From contig NZ_BILZ01000027.1 in NCBI RefSeq assembly GCF_004000825.1, positions 1 through 64,000 on the forward strand: 64,000 bases of DNA, read 5' to 3'. Source of the DNA: Paenibacillus kobensis NBRC 15729 (lineage in GTDB: Bacteria > Bacillota > Bacilli > Paenibacillales > Paenibacillaceae). The translations under genes were made by a program, and so were the position numbers. The notes beneath the pieces are model-generated. The model made no database searches, was not told the origin of the DNA, and saw only the letters and a program-made list of their open reading frames with translations. Shown in pieces: positions 32,796 through 40,859 of the stretch. Each line of letters begins with the position of its first letter. Within the stretch, counting starts at the first letter, position 1.

Positions 32796-33884
32796 CTAAG
32801 CATGTCTGGTTCGTATCCAAATGCTGTTGAAATAAAAAAACAACCGGGTCCAAGGGCTGCCGCGCATTAGCCTGCGCGCAATCCGCTTGACGTCCCCTTG
32901 TCTCTTTACTTTCGGATCGGATAAATAAAGGGCAAGCAGCCCTTCAATGATAAGGCGGTGAAACTTGGCATCCGGCAGTCCGGCCACGTCGGTACGCGCA
33001 CGTTCAACGATCATGACAATCCTTGATACGAGTGTCTCCTGGTCCGGATAATAGCTGCAGAAATTCAAATCGCCGCCATCCCGATCCTCTGCTTGATCGA
33101 TCAAATAATCGAGCATTATATGCAGACCGCAAACATGCGGGAAATAGCTGTCTCTAATGCGAATCGCTTCTTCTTCGGACAGATCGGTCAACGATGCCGC
33201 CAGAAAAAGCATAAACATACCGAGCGTCGAGCCGGTCGCCGCCGCAAATTCATTCCACTGCAAATGCGGTCCCAGCTTGCTGTTCCTCTCGCGCCAGGCA
33301 AGCAACTCTCGTTCTCTTAGATCTGTCTGAATATGTTTGTATACTTGCAAATCGCAATATAATTGAACAAGCTCCGTTACATACGGCTGTACGCAGGAAT
33401 AGGAGGGCAATTGCCTAACCGCTTGTTGGCAAGTACGAACAAGCTCCTGCAAATAACCACCGTCTTCCTGCTCGCTTCGAAGCTCATAATAGAATCCGAC
33501 CGGCCCGGCTGGATCGATAGCATCGAGCATCGATTGATGCAGCAGCCGAAAGTCGTTCGGATCAAGCGACGTGCTTCGGTCACAGAGATTGTCCAAATAA
33601 TCGCTTATCGTCTGCAATGCGACTATAAGCGCAACGAGTATGTGGCGATACTCCGGATTGGCAGCAGCATAGACCGAGCCGCCTTGACAATGAAATTGTT
33701 TGCTCTTGATGCTGGCTATCGCCTGCGTGCGAAGCTCGTTATCCGGAATCGCAGCAGCCTTCGTGCGCCATCTATCCAGCTCAAGCCGAACGTCCGGGAG
33801 CACGTGTTTGTATACCCGATGCATCATGCGCAGTGCCCCGATCGGCTTGGCTGAGCCTCTTCGTGCAGGAGACATGATATGCAC
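32796..33884 (-). CDS. Tetraprenyl-beta-curcumene synthase (YtpB-like)
   Basis: A class IB terpene cyclase of the DUF2600 family, 362 residues. In B. subtilis YtpB cyclises tetraprenyl diphosphate to tetraprenyl-beta-curcumene, a precursor of spore-associated sesquarterpenes. Visible signatures are QFHCQGGSVYAA, LQTISDYLDNLCDRS (Asp-rich substrate-binding motif), VQPYVTELVQLY, GLHIMLDYLIDQAED and GDLNFCSYY. The GTG start has AAGGAGGCGCCA just upstream, and an ATG three codons later is possible. No heptaprenyl diphosphate synthase or squalene-hopene cyclase lies nearby. A 105-aa protein precedes it in the same direction. Confidence 0.9.
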   Translation of the reverse strand: MHIMSPARRGSAKPIGALRMMHRVYKHVLPDVRLELDRWRTKAAAIPDNELRTQAIASIKSKQFHCQGGSVYAAANPEYRHILVALIVALQTISDYLDNLCDRSTSLDPNDFRLLHQSMLDAIDPAGPVGFYYELRSEQEDGGYLQELVRTCQQAVRQLPSYSCVQPYVTELVQLYCDLQVYKHIQTDLRERELLAWRERNSKLGPHLQWNEFAAATGSTLGMFMLFLAASLTDLSEEEAIRIRDSYFPHVCGLHIMLDYLIDQAEDRDGGDLNFCSYYPDQETLVSRIVMIVERARTDVAGLPDAKFHRLIIEGLLALYLSDPKVKRQGDVKRIARRLMRGSPWTRLFFYFNSIWIRTRHA

Positions 33885-33907
33885 TGGCGCCTCCTTCTTC
33901 CGATTCG

Positions 33908-34225
33908 TCAGGAATGACGCCGCGGTTCAATCTCTTGATTGATGCGGTACCAAATATGTAAATCGTTAATCCGGCTCGCGAGCTCTGCAATCTCGTAATT
34001 GATCTCGCAGCTGGTATCGAAATCGTCTTCCTCATAAAGCCGGGCTTGCTCGATATGAATGCGCTTCTCAAGCGCGATGATCCGATCCGGGATAGCCCCT
34101 CTTATCGTTTCCCACTGCTCGACAATGCGCGCCTGTTCGTCTTCGGAATAGGCGTCCCAATCGAATTCAAGAACCGGCAGCGGGATGCCGAGCCGATCAT
34201 TCCACTGAAAACGATATTTGTCCAT
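33908..34225 (-). CDS. Hypothetical helical protein (105 aa), upstream of YtpB-like gene
   Basis: A 105-residue soluble acidic protein starting MDKYRFQWNDRLGIPLPVLE. The C-terminal two thirds is predicted helical or coiled coil (RIIALEKRIHIEQARLYEED, then EINYEIAELASRINDLHIWY). It lacks cysteines and membrane segments. AGGGAGGATTCGGAAG places a strong ribosome-binding site before the ATG, and the terpene synthase GTG lies 23 nt downstream of its stop, suggesting an operon. I do not recognise a named family. Confidence 0.7.
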   Translation of the reverse strand: MDKYRFQWNDRLGIPLPVLEFDWDAYSEDEQARIVEQWETIRGAIPDRIIALEKRIHIEQARLYEEDDFDTSCEINYEIAELASRINDLHIWYRINQEIEPRRHS

Positions 34226-34390
34226 CTTCCGAATCCTCCCTACCTAATTTAACATTTTGCATCGTATAAATCTAGCCTTCGAAAGGGGTTGAAAATGCGT
34301 ACGTACGCCTTCCATAACCATGTTATACTGGACAACATAATAAGAATGGGCGATGTACGCTTGTACATTCAAGGAGTGAATTTTTTCATC

Positions 34391-35581
34391 ATGGGAGCGA
34401 CTTCATCATCCATGCAAGCACAGACGACGATCCACGCAGCCAAAGAAACAAATATACTGCGCGCTTACAGCTTTGCATCCTATGCGACGCTGGCGCTTGT
34501 CGTCTCTTATTTCCCGCTTTATTTTCTGGATCAAGGCTTTAGCGGCCAGCAGATCGGCATTATTTATTCGACAGGCCCGTTCATCTCAATCTTCGCCAAC
34601 CTGTTGATGGGAATCGCCAGCGACAAGTATCGTACGATAAAGAAACTGCTGCATTTGCTGTTGTTCGGCCAGCTCGTTACGGTATCGCTGCTGTTTCCTA
34701 TCGAGTCATTCGCGCTTACTTGCTTTGTTATGTTCTGTTTCTACTTCTTTCAGATGCCGATCAATCCATTAAGCGACAGCCTGCTGCTGTTATCGAGTAC
34801 TTATACAGGCACGCCATATGCGCTCATTCGCATATTCGGTTCGTTAGGGTTTGCGATCTCGGCATACGTATTCGGTCTTGTGCTGAAGCATACGGGATCG
34901 ACTTACACCCTCCCGCTCGCGCTGATTACGATCTCCGTGACGCTATTATTGACGTTTTTGCTGAAAGACTATCAGGGCTCGGTGCGCAAAATGAACTTTT
35001 CCGGCTTCTTTAAGCTGCTGCGGAAGCCGAAAGTTATCGTTTTCTTCTCGATTCTGCTTGTCATCTCCACCGCTCACCGGATGAACGAGGGCTTCCTCGC
35101 CGTAACGCTTAGACAGATGGGCGCATCAGATTCGCTCGTCGGACTCGCTTGGCTGCTGTCGGCTTGCAGCGAAATCCCGATCTTCTTCCTGCTCGGCAAA
35201 TACGGCCACAAATTCAAGGAACTGCCGCTGCTGATCGTCGCCAGCATACTGTATGCTGTGCGGCTGTTGATCGTTGCCAAGATGAGCGATCCTTCGCTGG
35301 TCGTCGTGACGCAGCTGATGCACAGCGTAACATTCGGCATCTTTTTCTCGACGTCGCTGCGGTATATATCCTACTTGATCCCGGATGACTTCCGTTCGTC
35401 GGGCCAGGCCATATTCGCGGTTGTATGGAACGGTATTTCAGGTGTGATCAGCGGTTTGATGGGCGGATTTGTGTTCACGACGTTTGGGCGGGAAACCTTC
35501 TTCTTGATTGCGTCAGGGCTGGCGTGTGCCGCAGCAGCAGGATTTGTGGCGAAGTATGTTGTGGAGCGGCGTAGTTCTTAA
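34391..35581 (+). CDS. MFS transporter (MFS_1-like)
   Basis: A 396-residue, twelve-helix major facilitator protein. The first half shows YFPLYFLDQGFSGQQIGIIYS and the helix 2-3 loop MGIASDKYRTIKK, which is the typical MFS motif A position. The second half begins at KPKVIVFFSILLVIS. Overall shape resembles the PP1/HsrA-type MFS_1-like group of sugar or aromatic-acid symporters, but substrate and direction cannot be assigned. The frame is open 34 codons upstream. AAGGAG lies about 14 nt before the ATG at 34391, and an in-frame GTG at 34376 is the alternative start. Confidence 0.82.
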   Translation: MGATSSSMQAQTTIHAAKETNILRAYSFASYATLALVVSYFPLYFLDQGFSGQQIGIIYSTGPFISIFANLLMGIASDKYRTIKKLLHLLLFGQLVTVSLLFPIESFALTCFVMFCFYFFQMPINPLSDSLLLLSSTYTGTPYALIRIFGSLGFAISAYVFGLVLKHTGSTYTLPLALITISVTLLLTFLLKDYQGSVRKMNFSGFFKLLRKPKVIVFFSILLVISTAHRMNEGFLAVTLRQMGASDSLVGLAWLLSACSEIPIFFLLGKYGHKFKELPLLIVASILYAVRLLIVAKMSDPSLVVVTQLMHSVTFGIFFSTSLRYISYLIPDDFRSSGQAIFAVVWNGISGVISGLMGGFVFTTFGRETFFLIASGLACAAAAGFVAKYVVERRSS

Positions 35582-35605
35582 TCGAATGCTGAAGACTTAT
35601 CACAC

Positions 35606-35667
35606 CCACTATCGCTGCGCAAGGAATTCAAGACGGAAACCTCGTTACACCACTATCGCTGCGCAAG
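35606..35667. repeat. Direct repeat of 18 bp in the 3' region of the MFS gene
   Basis: CCACTATCGCTGCGCAAG occurs at 35606-35623 and 35650-35667. It is followed by an imperfect inverted repeat GTAGCCGGATTCC (from 35692) / GGAATCCAGCTAC (to ~35742). The region encodes no supported protein. It looks like a decayed or mobile intergenic repeat. Confidence 0.6.
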
Positions 35668-35809
35668 CGAATGTTTCCTACGACCGCTGTTGTAGCCGGA
35701 TTCCTTCGATTCCACTATCCAAAAGTGGGAATCCAGCTACAAAGGCGGACGCTGACGCTTCTTCGGAAATCATTCGCCCGCTCCGCTGCTGGCTGATACT
35801 CGAATAACA

Positions 35810-35851
35810 CAAGACGGACTGCGAGGAGGGCACCCGCAGCCCGTCTTTTTT
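35810..35851 (+). terminator. Terminator downstream of MFS gene
   Basis: AAGACGGaCTGCG and CGCAGcCCGTCTT pair around AGGAGGGCACC and a run of six T follows, about 230 bp after the stop codon. Confidence 0.85.
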
Positions 35852-36120
35852 ATGCGATATCGCTCCTGCGGCATACATCCGTATGCGCCTTCGCTAATTC
35901 ATGAAATTCTTCTGCTTCGCAGTAGCTGTGAAAGGCTATCCGTTGACTGCGTCAACTCTTTGCCATTAGCTAACTGCTGAGGTACAGCAATAGTTAGTTT
36001 ATGGGTACTCACGTATACGAACGTTGGATAAGAAGCAACAAGTAGACAGATGAGCAACGGCTTTCTGCACCGCGAGCAGCTCCCAGCGCGCGTGGGGCGT
36101 TACGAGTGTCTCACAATATA
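35852..36120. other. Spacer with no supported gene
   Basis: No open frame with a ribosome-binding site and no strong structure was found between the MFS terminator and the csp terminator. Confidence 0.5.
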
Positions 36121-36152
36121 AAAAGACTCCCTGCATGGCAGGGAGTCTCTTC
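36121..36152 (-). terminator. Terminator of cold-shock gene
   Basis: AGACTCCCTGC and GCAGGGAGTCT form a perfect 11-bp stem with a 3-nt loop, and on the minus strand TTTTTATATT follows. Confidence 0.92.
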
Positions 36153-36188
36153 GACGTGCTAGGGCATCTATTATAAGAAGCTCTTATC

Positions 36189-36386
36189 TTATAATTTAGT
36201 GACGTTAGCTGCTTGTGGACCGCGGTTACCGTCTGTGATGTCGAATTCTACGGCTTGACCTTCGTCCAGCGTTTTGAAGCCGTCGCCTTGGATAGCGGAG
36301 AAGTGTACGAATACGTCTTCACCGTTCTCTACTTGAATAAAGCCATAACCTTTTTCTGCGTTAAACCACTTAACTGTTCCTTTCAA
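36189..36386 (-). CDS. Cold-shock protein, CspA/CspB family
   Basis: A 65-residue single cold-shock domain that binds single-stranded RNA/DNA and acts as RNA chaperone or antiterminator. RNP1 KGYGFIQV and RNP2 VFVHFSAI are intact, as are the [12 protein letters not shown] start and [12 protein letters not shown] end. TAGGAGGTTGTTCA precedes the ATG. The short leader contains a perfect palindrome (36410-36423), and the sigma-A promoter overlaps the end of the upstream methyltransferase gene. Bacilli usually have several paralogs, so I do not assign a letter. Confidence 0.96.
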   Translation of the reverse strand: MKGTVKWFNAEKGYGFIQVENGEDVFVHFSAIQGDGFKTLDEGQAVEFDITDGNRGPQAANVTKL

Positions 36387-36409
36387 TTGAACAACCTCCT
36401 AAACTTAAT

Positions 36410-36423
36410 CGCCGTATACGGCG
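36410..36423 (-). promoter_or_regulatory. Palindrome in csp leader
   Basis: CGCCGTATACGGCG is a perfect 14-bp palindrome in the short 5' leader between promoter and ribosome-binding site. It may form a leader hairpin or an operator. Confidence 0.5.
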
Positions 36424-36432
36424 AATATCTCC

Positions 36433-36461
36433 ATTATACACAGGCCAATGACAAAAAGCAA
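36433..36461 (-). promoter_or_regulatory. Sigma-A promoter of cold-shock gene
   Basis: On the minus strand TTGCTT (36461-36456), a 17-bp spacer and consensus TATAAT (36438-36433). The -35 directly abuts the stop codon of the upstream gene. Confidence 0.8.
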
Positions 36462-37169
36462 TTACAGCTGAATAACCAGCATTTCGGAAGATCCCGGTAT
36501 GAATGGAAGTTCCGATTTCGCAAGGAATGGTGCAGCTCCTGCCTTCCGAATCGAGGCAAACAGCGCCTCCATATGCGGGTACGGCTCCCATTGCAGCGAC
36601 TTCAGAGGATAGATCCGCACCTCTCCGCCTGGACGGCATAATCGGATCATTTCTAACACGGCCTGCTCATGAAATTCAGGTCCAAACTGATCTGCGTACA
36701 GAAATAAAAAATGACTGCATAGGACAAGATCGAACGAACCATCCGCAAATGGCAACGCCGGCAGCGAACCTGCAATGTATCGCTCTTCTTTGTCTGGAGA
36801 AGTAAAATCTTCTGCGAATCGGGCGAACGAACGCAACCGCCCTTCCCGGTGAAGATCAACGTTGCCGTAATATGAAAAATCGAACCGGTGAGCAATCGCT
36901 CTTATCTTATCCGTGGACGTCTCGATCTCTTGTCTGGCATCCGCCAGCACCGCTTCCGTATCGAGACCGTAGCGCGGATCGACTGCGCGTGCATCGATAC
37001 CCCGCGATCGGCAATCCGCCGTGAACGAAGCTGCCCCTCCGGCAATATCCAAGATGCTCTTGCCTTCCAAACTGCCGTTCAACGTGAACATTCTCACGTA
37101 TTCATCATATCCCCGGCATGTTGCCGCTACTCCAACCTGTTCATACACTTCTTGACGTTTCTCGCTCAT
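36462..37169 (-). CDS. Class I SAM-dependent methyltransferase
   Basis: A 235-residue enzyme with a Rossmann-fold core. Motif I is ILDIAGGAASFTAD (about 39-52), the acidic residue after strand 2 is in AVDPRYG, and the motif IV region is FDLVLCSHFLFLYADQF. LCRPGGEVRIYPL marks motif VI. The opening EQVGVAATCRGYDEYVRMF is reminiscent of small-molecule or translation-linked methyltransferases, but no specific substrate can be inferred. The ATG is preceded by GAAGAGATGAG. The gene lies head-to-tail with the csp gene but is separated from it by a dedicated promoter. Confidence 0.82.
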   Translation of the reverse strand: MSEKRQEVYEQVGVAATCRGYDEYVRMFTLNGSLEGKSILDIAGGAASFTADCRSRGIDARAVDPRYGLDTEAVLADARQEIETSTDKIRAIAHRFDFSYYGNVDLHREGRLRSFARFAEDFTSPDKEERYIAGSLPALPFADGSFDLVLCSHFLFLYADQFGPEFHEQAVLEMIRLCRPGGEVRIYPLKSLQWEPYPHMEALFASIRKAGAAPFLAKSELPFIPGSSEMLVIQL

Positions 37170-37326
37170 CTCTTCTCGTCCCCTTCTCTCAACTCTTCTA
37201 CACCGGAGCCGGGCGATCAGGCCGCCGCACTTGCCGGATACCTAATATTACCACTTGATCTAGTTGATTTCCACCCCTTTTTTTGGCTATGATGAATGCA
37301 AACCGTTAGAGAGGGGACATGTGCCC

Positions 37327-37560
37327 ATGATCAAGAAGCATCAAATTTATAAAACTGACAAATACAACATGCTTACTGTCGAAGTACATGGCAAAACGCT
37401 TGTTGTTCGCGAAATTTCTGATCAATGGGGCGAGGAATGCCATACGTTCGTCAGCCGTCCAGAGATGATGAATTGGGCAGAGAACCGCTTCAGAGCTTCC
37501 CAGTTCACAGGCCGTGAAGAAGAACGCGAATCCATTATGAACGCATTCAAGGAAGTATAA
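37327..37560 (+). CDS. Small hypothetical protein (77 aa)
   Basis: A 77-residue soluble protein, MIKKHQIYKTDKYNMLTVEV, with an N-terminal beta-rich half (VEVHGKTLVVREISDQW) and a helical, Glu/Arg-rich C-terminus (SRPEMMNWAENRF...EEERESIMNAF). It has no membrane segment. AGAGAGGGGAC lies ~10 nt before the ATG, and a GTG two codons earlier is possible. The codon pattern and composition support a real gene. I cannot place it in a named family. Confidence 0.7.
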   Translation: MIKKHQIYKTDKYNMLTVEVHGKTLVVREISDQWGEECHTFVSRPEMMNWAENRFRASQFTGREEERESIMNAFKEV

Positions 37561-37655
37561 TCCTTATCGCTCCGCATTAAAGGAAGGAATTCCCTAAGCT
37601 GCGGCGAACATATCGGTTACAGCTTCCGCATACAAGTTTCTACGAGAGGATTAAG

Positions 37656-37841
37656 TTGTCGATGAATACGCAATCCACACTTATTTTCGTCATCGCGGCA
37701 TTCGTTCTCGGCGGTGTCATCATTATGTACCGGAATTCGATTCCAACTCCTCTCCGCCGACCGCTTGCCATGGCTGCCATCGTCTTTATTTTGTTTGCCT
37801 TTTTCCTTATTGTGTACAGCTTGACCACCATGGGCAGCTAG
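37656..37841 (+). CDS. Small two-helix membrane protein (about 60 aa)
   Basis: A short hydrophobic protein with two predicted membrane helices: LIFVIAAFVLGGVIIMY (about 9-25) and LAMAAIVFILFAFFLIVYSL (about 37-56), joined by RNSIPTPLRRP. The basic loop predicts both termini outside. GAGAGGA precedes a TTG at 37656 by 5-6 nt and an ATG at 37662 by ~11 nt, so either could start translation. It resembles the many short membrane proteins of Bacilli, and no function can be assigned. Confidence 0.7.
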   Translation: MSMNTQSTLIFVIAAFVLGGVIIMYRNSIPTPLRRPLAMAAIVFILFAFFLIVYSLTTMGS

Positions 37842-38091
37842 CAGCTGCCCGTGATTGGACGATTGCAACGGATACGCCGAGCGAGGAACATGCATACTAG
37901 TGGCAAACTGTGCCGCGAGGTGTTCGTCGATGAAATGGCTGCCCGCTCTTCTGTCCGTGATGCTGCCCGCTGTGTTGTTAACCGGCGAATCATTGAATGA
38001 CAAGGTTCGTTCCTTACCATCTGGCGGAAGCCTACCAGCTTCATCGTACCAGATGAAATCGAAGCCTAATTCCCAATCAAGGAGGAATACG

Positions 38092-39882
38092 ATGTCTAGC
38101 GTACCGAAACGTTCCGAAACCGCGACCGAATTCCGTTGGAAGCTTGAGGATCTTGTTGCCAGCCAGCAGGCTTGGGATGAAGAATATGCAACCGCCAAGA
38201 AACAAATCAAGCAAGCTGCAGAGTTCGAAGGAAAGCTTGCCGATCCTCAGCAGTTGAAAGCATGCTTCGAGCTCGAGGACGAGCTGTCGCTGCATGTAGA
38301 ACGCCTTTATGTATATGCCAATATGAAGCACCACGAAGATACAGCAGAGCCGGAATTCCAAGCGCTGTCCGACAAATCCAAGAAACTTAGCGTCGAGACG
38401 GGCGAGGCGCTATCGTACGTAACGCCGGAAGTACTCAGCTTGTCGGATGAGCAGCTTGATGCACTCATCAACAATCCGGATCTTGCCGTCTACCGCAAGA
38501 CGCTCGAAGAAATGCGCCGGCAGAAAGCGCACATTTTGTCCAAATCGGAAGAAGCGCTTCTTGCACAAGTCGGCAGCATCAGCCAAGCGCCGAACACGAT
38601 TTTCAGCATGTTGAACAATGCCGACATGAAGTTCCCGAAAGTAAAGAATGAGAACGGCGAAGAAGTCGAGCTTTCGCACGGACGCTACATCCAATTCCTG
38701 GAGAGCAAAGACCGCGAAGTTCGGCAGAACGCTTTTAAGGCGATGTACGATACATACGGCAAGCTTCGCAACACGCTCGCATCGACACTGAATGCTAACG
38801 TTACGAAGAACGTCTTCTACTCCCGTGCGCGCAAATATCCTTCTACGCTCGAGATGTCGCTGTTCGGTGACAACATTCCGAAGGAAGTCTATACGAATCT
38901 GATCGATACGATCCACAAGCATCTTCCGCTCATGTATCGCTACATGGAGCTGCGCAAGAAGCTGCTTGGCGTAGATGAGCTTCATATGTATGACCTGTTC
39001 GCACCGCTTGTCGATGAGTTCAAGCTAGACATTACGTATGACGAAGCGAAAGCAACCGTGAAAGATAGCTTGAAGCCGCTCGGCAACGACTATCTGAACG
39101 TACTTCAGGACGGTTTCGACAACGGCTGGATCGACGTATACGAGAACGAAGGCAAACGCAGCGGCGCTTACAGCTGGGGCGCATACGGCACGCATCCGTA
39201 CGTGCTTCTCAACCATAAAGACAATTTGAACAGCATGTTCACGTTGACGCATGAAATGGGCCACGCCCTCCATTCGTACTACTCGGACACGACGCAGAAC
39301 TACCGCGATGCGCAGTATACGATCTTCCTGGCGGAAGTCGCATCGACGCTCAACGAAGCGCTGCTCATGGACTACATGCTGAAGAAATCGACTGATCCGA
39401 AGGAAAAAATGTATCTGCTCACTTATTACGCCGATCAATTCCGGACGACGGTATTCCGTCAGACGATGTTCGCCGAATTCGAGAAAATCGTTCACGAGCG
39501 TACAGAGGCAGGCGAGTCGCTAACACCGGCTGACCTGTCCAAAATCTATTACGACTTGAACGTGCTCTATTACGGCAAAGGAATGGTCGTCGACAAAGAC
39601 ATCGAAATCGAATGGGCGCGGATTCCGCACTTCTATACGAGCTTCTATGTATACAAATATGCGACCGGCTTCTCTGCCGCAACCAGCTTCGCGAAACAAA
39701 TACTCGACGAAGGCGCGCCAGCGGTCGAGCGTTATCTCGGCTTCCTGAAGAGCGGCGGCAGCGACTACTCGATCAACATCCTCAAACGTGCGGGCGTGGA
39801 CATGTCGTCGCCTGAACCGATCGAGCAAGCGATGGCCGTATTCGAAGATTTGATTACACAGATGGAAGAATTAACGAAATAA
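38092..39882 (+). CDS. pepF: Oligoendopeptidase F (M3B)
   Basis: A cytoplasmic zinc metallopeptidase that cleaves peptides of about 7-17 residues. The 596 residues are mostly helical, with HEMGHALHSYYSD supplying His387, Glu388 and His391 and FLAEVASTLNEALLMDYML carrying the third ligand Glu. The length is standard for the PepF/M3B family. CAAGGAGGAATACG gives a strong ribosome-binding site for the ATG at 38092. The frame is open 79 codons further upstream and includes a signal-peptide-like stretch at 37930, noted separately. A strong terminator follows. Confidence 0.94.
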   Translation: MSSVPKRSETATEFRWKLEDLVASQQAWDEEYATAKKQIKQAAEFEGKLADPQQLKACFELEDELSLHVERLYVYANMKHHEDTAEPEFQALSDKSKKLSVETGEALSYVTPEVLSLSDEQLDALINNPDLAVYRKTLEEMRRQKAHILSKSEEALLAQVGSISQAPNTIFSMLNNADMKFPKVKNENGEEVELSHGRYIQFLESKDREVRQNAFKAMYDTYGKLRNTLASTLNANVTKNVFYSRARKYPSTLEMSLFGDNIPKEVYTNLIDTIHKHLPLMYRYMELRKKLLGVDELHMYDLFAPLVDEFKLDITYDEAKATVKDSLKPLGNDYLNVLQDGFDNGWIDVYENEGKRSGAYSWGAYGTHPYVLLNHKDNLNSMFTLTHEMGHALHSYYSDTTQNYRDAQYTIFLAEVASTLNEALLMDYMLKKSTDPKEKMYLLTYYADQFRTTVFRQTMFAEFEKIVHERTEAGESLTPADLSKIYYDLNVLYYGKGMVVDKDIEIEWARIPHFYTSFYVYKYATGFSAATSFAKQILDEGAPAVERYLGFLKSGGSDYSINILKRAGVDMSSPEPIEQAMAVFEDLITQMEELTK

Positions 39883-39888
39883 CGAACG

Positions 39889-39938
39889 TAAGGCTCCGCT
39901 GAATGACGTGTTCACGTCATTCAGCGGAGCCTTTATTA
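39889..39938. terminator. Bidirectional terminator between pepF and ABC operon
   Basis: A near-perfect 20-bp stem (AGGCTCCGCTGAATGACGTG with its complement) with a short loop. It serves two convergent units. Confidence 0.9.
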
Positions 39939-39964
39939 TTGCGGTTATCGATCAATTACCGAAT

Positions 39965-40855
39965 TCACCGTTCTGCCTTCACCGTCTCCGGCGGCGTCAA
40001 TACGATGCGCCCGTCTTCCCAATCGACGCGTACCCTCGTATGATCCTTGAACGCCTCATTGTCCAGATACGCTGCCGGTATTTGCAGCCGGCCTGCTTTA
40101 TCGATGACCGCATACTCGACATGCGACTCGGCTGCCGATTCCTCCTGCTTGTCCGATGCGGCATTCTCCTCTGCGTTTGCGCTGCGAATCATCTCCGACG
40201 ACGTCCGGCCGTCCCGTATCGCCACAACCCGGTCTACTTTACGGGCTAACTGCGGGTCGTGCGTAACGATCACGATCGTAAGTCCAAACTCTTGGTTCAG
40301 CCGCCTGAACAGATCAAGCACCTGATTCGCCGTCTTCGAATCGAGCGAGCCCGTCGGCTCGTCAGCCAGCAGCAGCTTCGGTTCGTTCGCCAGCGCGATG
40401 GCGATCGCGACACGCTGCTGTTCGCCGCCGGACAGCTCGCTCAGCCGATTATGCCGCCGATGCTGAAGACCGACTGCATCAAGCAGTTCCAGCGCCCTTG
40501 TTTTCTTTCTTCTCCCTTTTAACAGAATCGGCAGTTCAACGTTCTCCTGCGCGGTCAGATAAGGGATAAGATTACGGGCATTGTTCTGCCAGACGAAGCC
40601 GACGGTATCCCGTTTATAACGAATCAATGCGCGGTCCGACATCGTCAGCATATCCTTGCCGTCGACAAACAGCTTGCCTGCCGAAGGGCGGTCAAGACCG
40701 CCCAGCATGTTGAGCAGCGTAGACTTGCCGCTTCCGCTCGACCCGATGATCGCCATCAACTCGCCGTCAGCCACCTGCAGGTCGAGACCTTGAAGCGCGA
40801 CGACTTCAAGGTCGGAAGATTTGTATATTTTTACCAGGCCGTCACACCGAATCAT
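39965..40855 (-). CDS. ABC transporter ATPase with AbrB-like C-terminal domain
   Basis: A 296-residue MacB/LolD-type ATPase. It has Walker [10 protein letters not shown] (38-46), Q-loop Gln90, signature LSGGEQ (141-146), Walker [11 protein letters not shown] (Asp165, Glu166) and the H-loop THD. After the ATPase domain (~1-220) comes an acidic linker, then a ~45-residue element (246-291) reading [18 protein letters not shown], then [12 protein letters not shown]. This resembles a swapped-hairpin AbrB/SpoVT fold and is unusual on an ABC ATPase. It is the last gene of the export operon and starts 4 nt after the permease. Confidence 0.88.
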   Translation of the reverse strand: MIRCDGLVKIYKSSDLEVVALQGLDLQVADGELMAIIGSSGSGKSTLLNMLGGLDRPSAGKLFVDGKDMLTMSDRALIRYKRDTVGFVWQNNARNLIPYLTAQENVELPILLKGRRKKTRALELLDAVGLQHRRHNRLSELSGGEQQRVAIAIALANEPKLLLADEPTGSLDSKTANQVLDLFRRLNQEFGLTIVIVTHDPQLARKVDRVVAIRDGRTSSEMIRSANAEENAASDKQEESAAESHVEYAVIDKAGRLQIPAAYLDNEAFKDHTRVRVDWEDGRIVLTPPETVKAER

Positions 40856-40859
40856 CCGA

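Noticed and set aside
39965-40855. AbrB-like tail as a separate downstream gene
   Set aside because: The tail is in frame with the ATPase, with no internal start or ribosome-binding site near residue 240.
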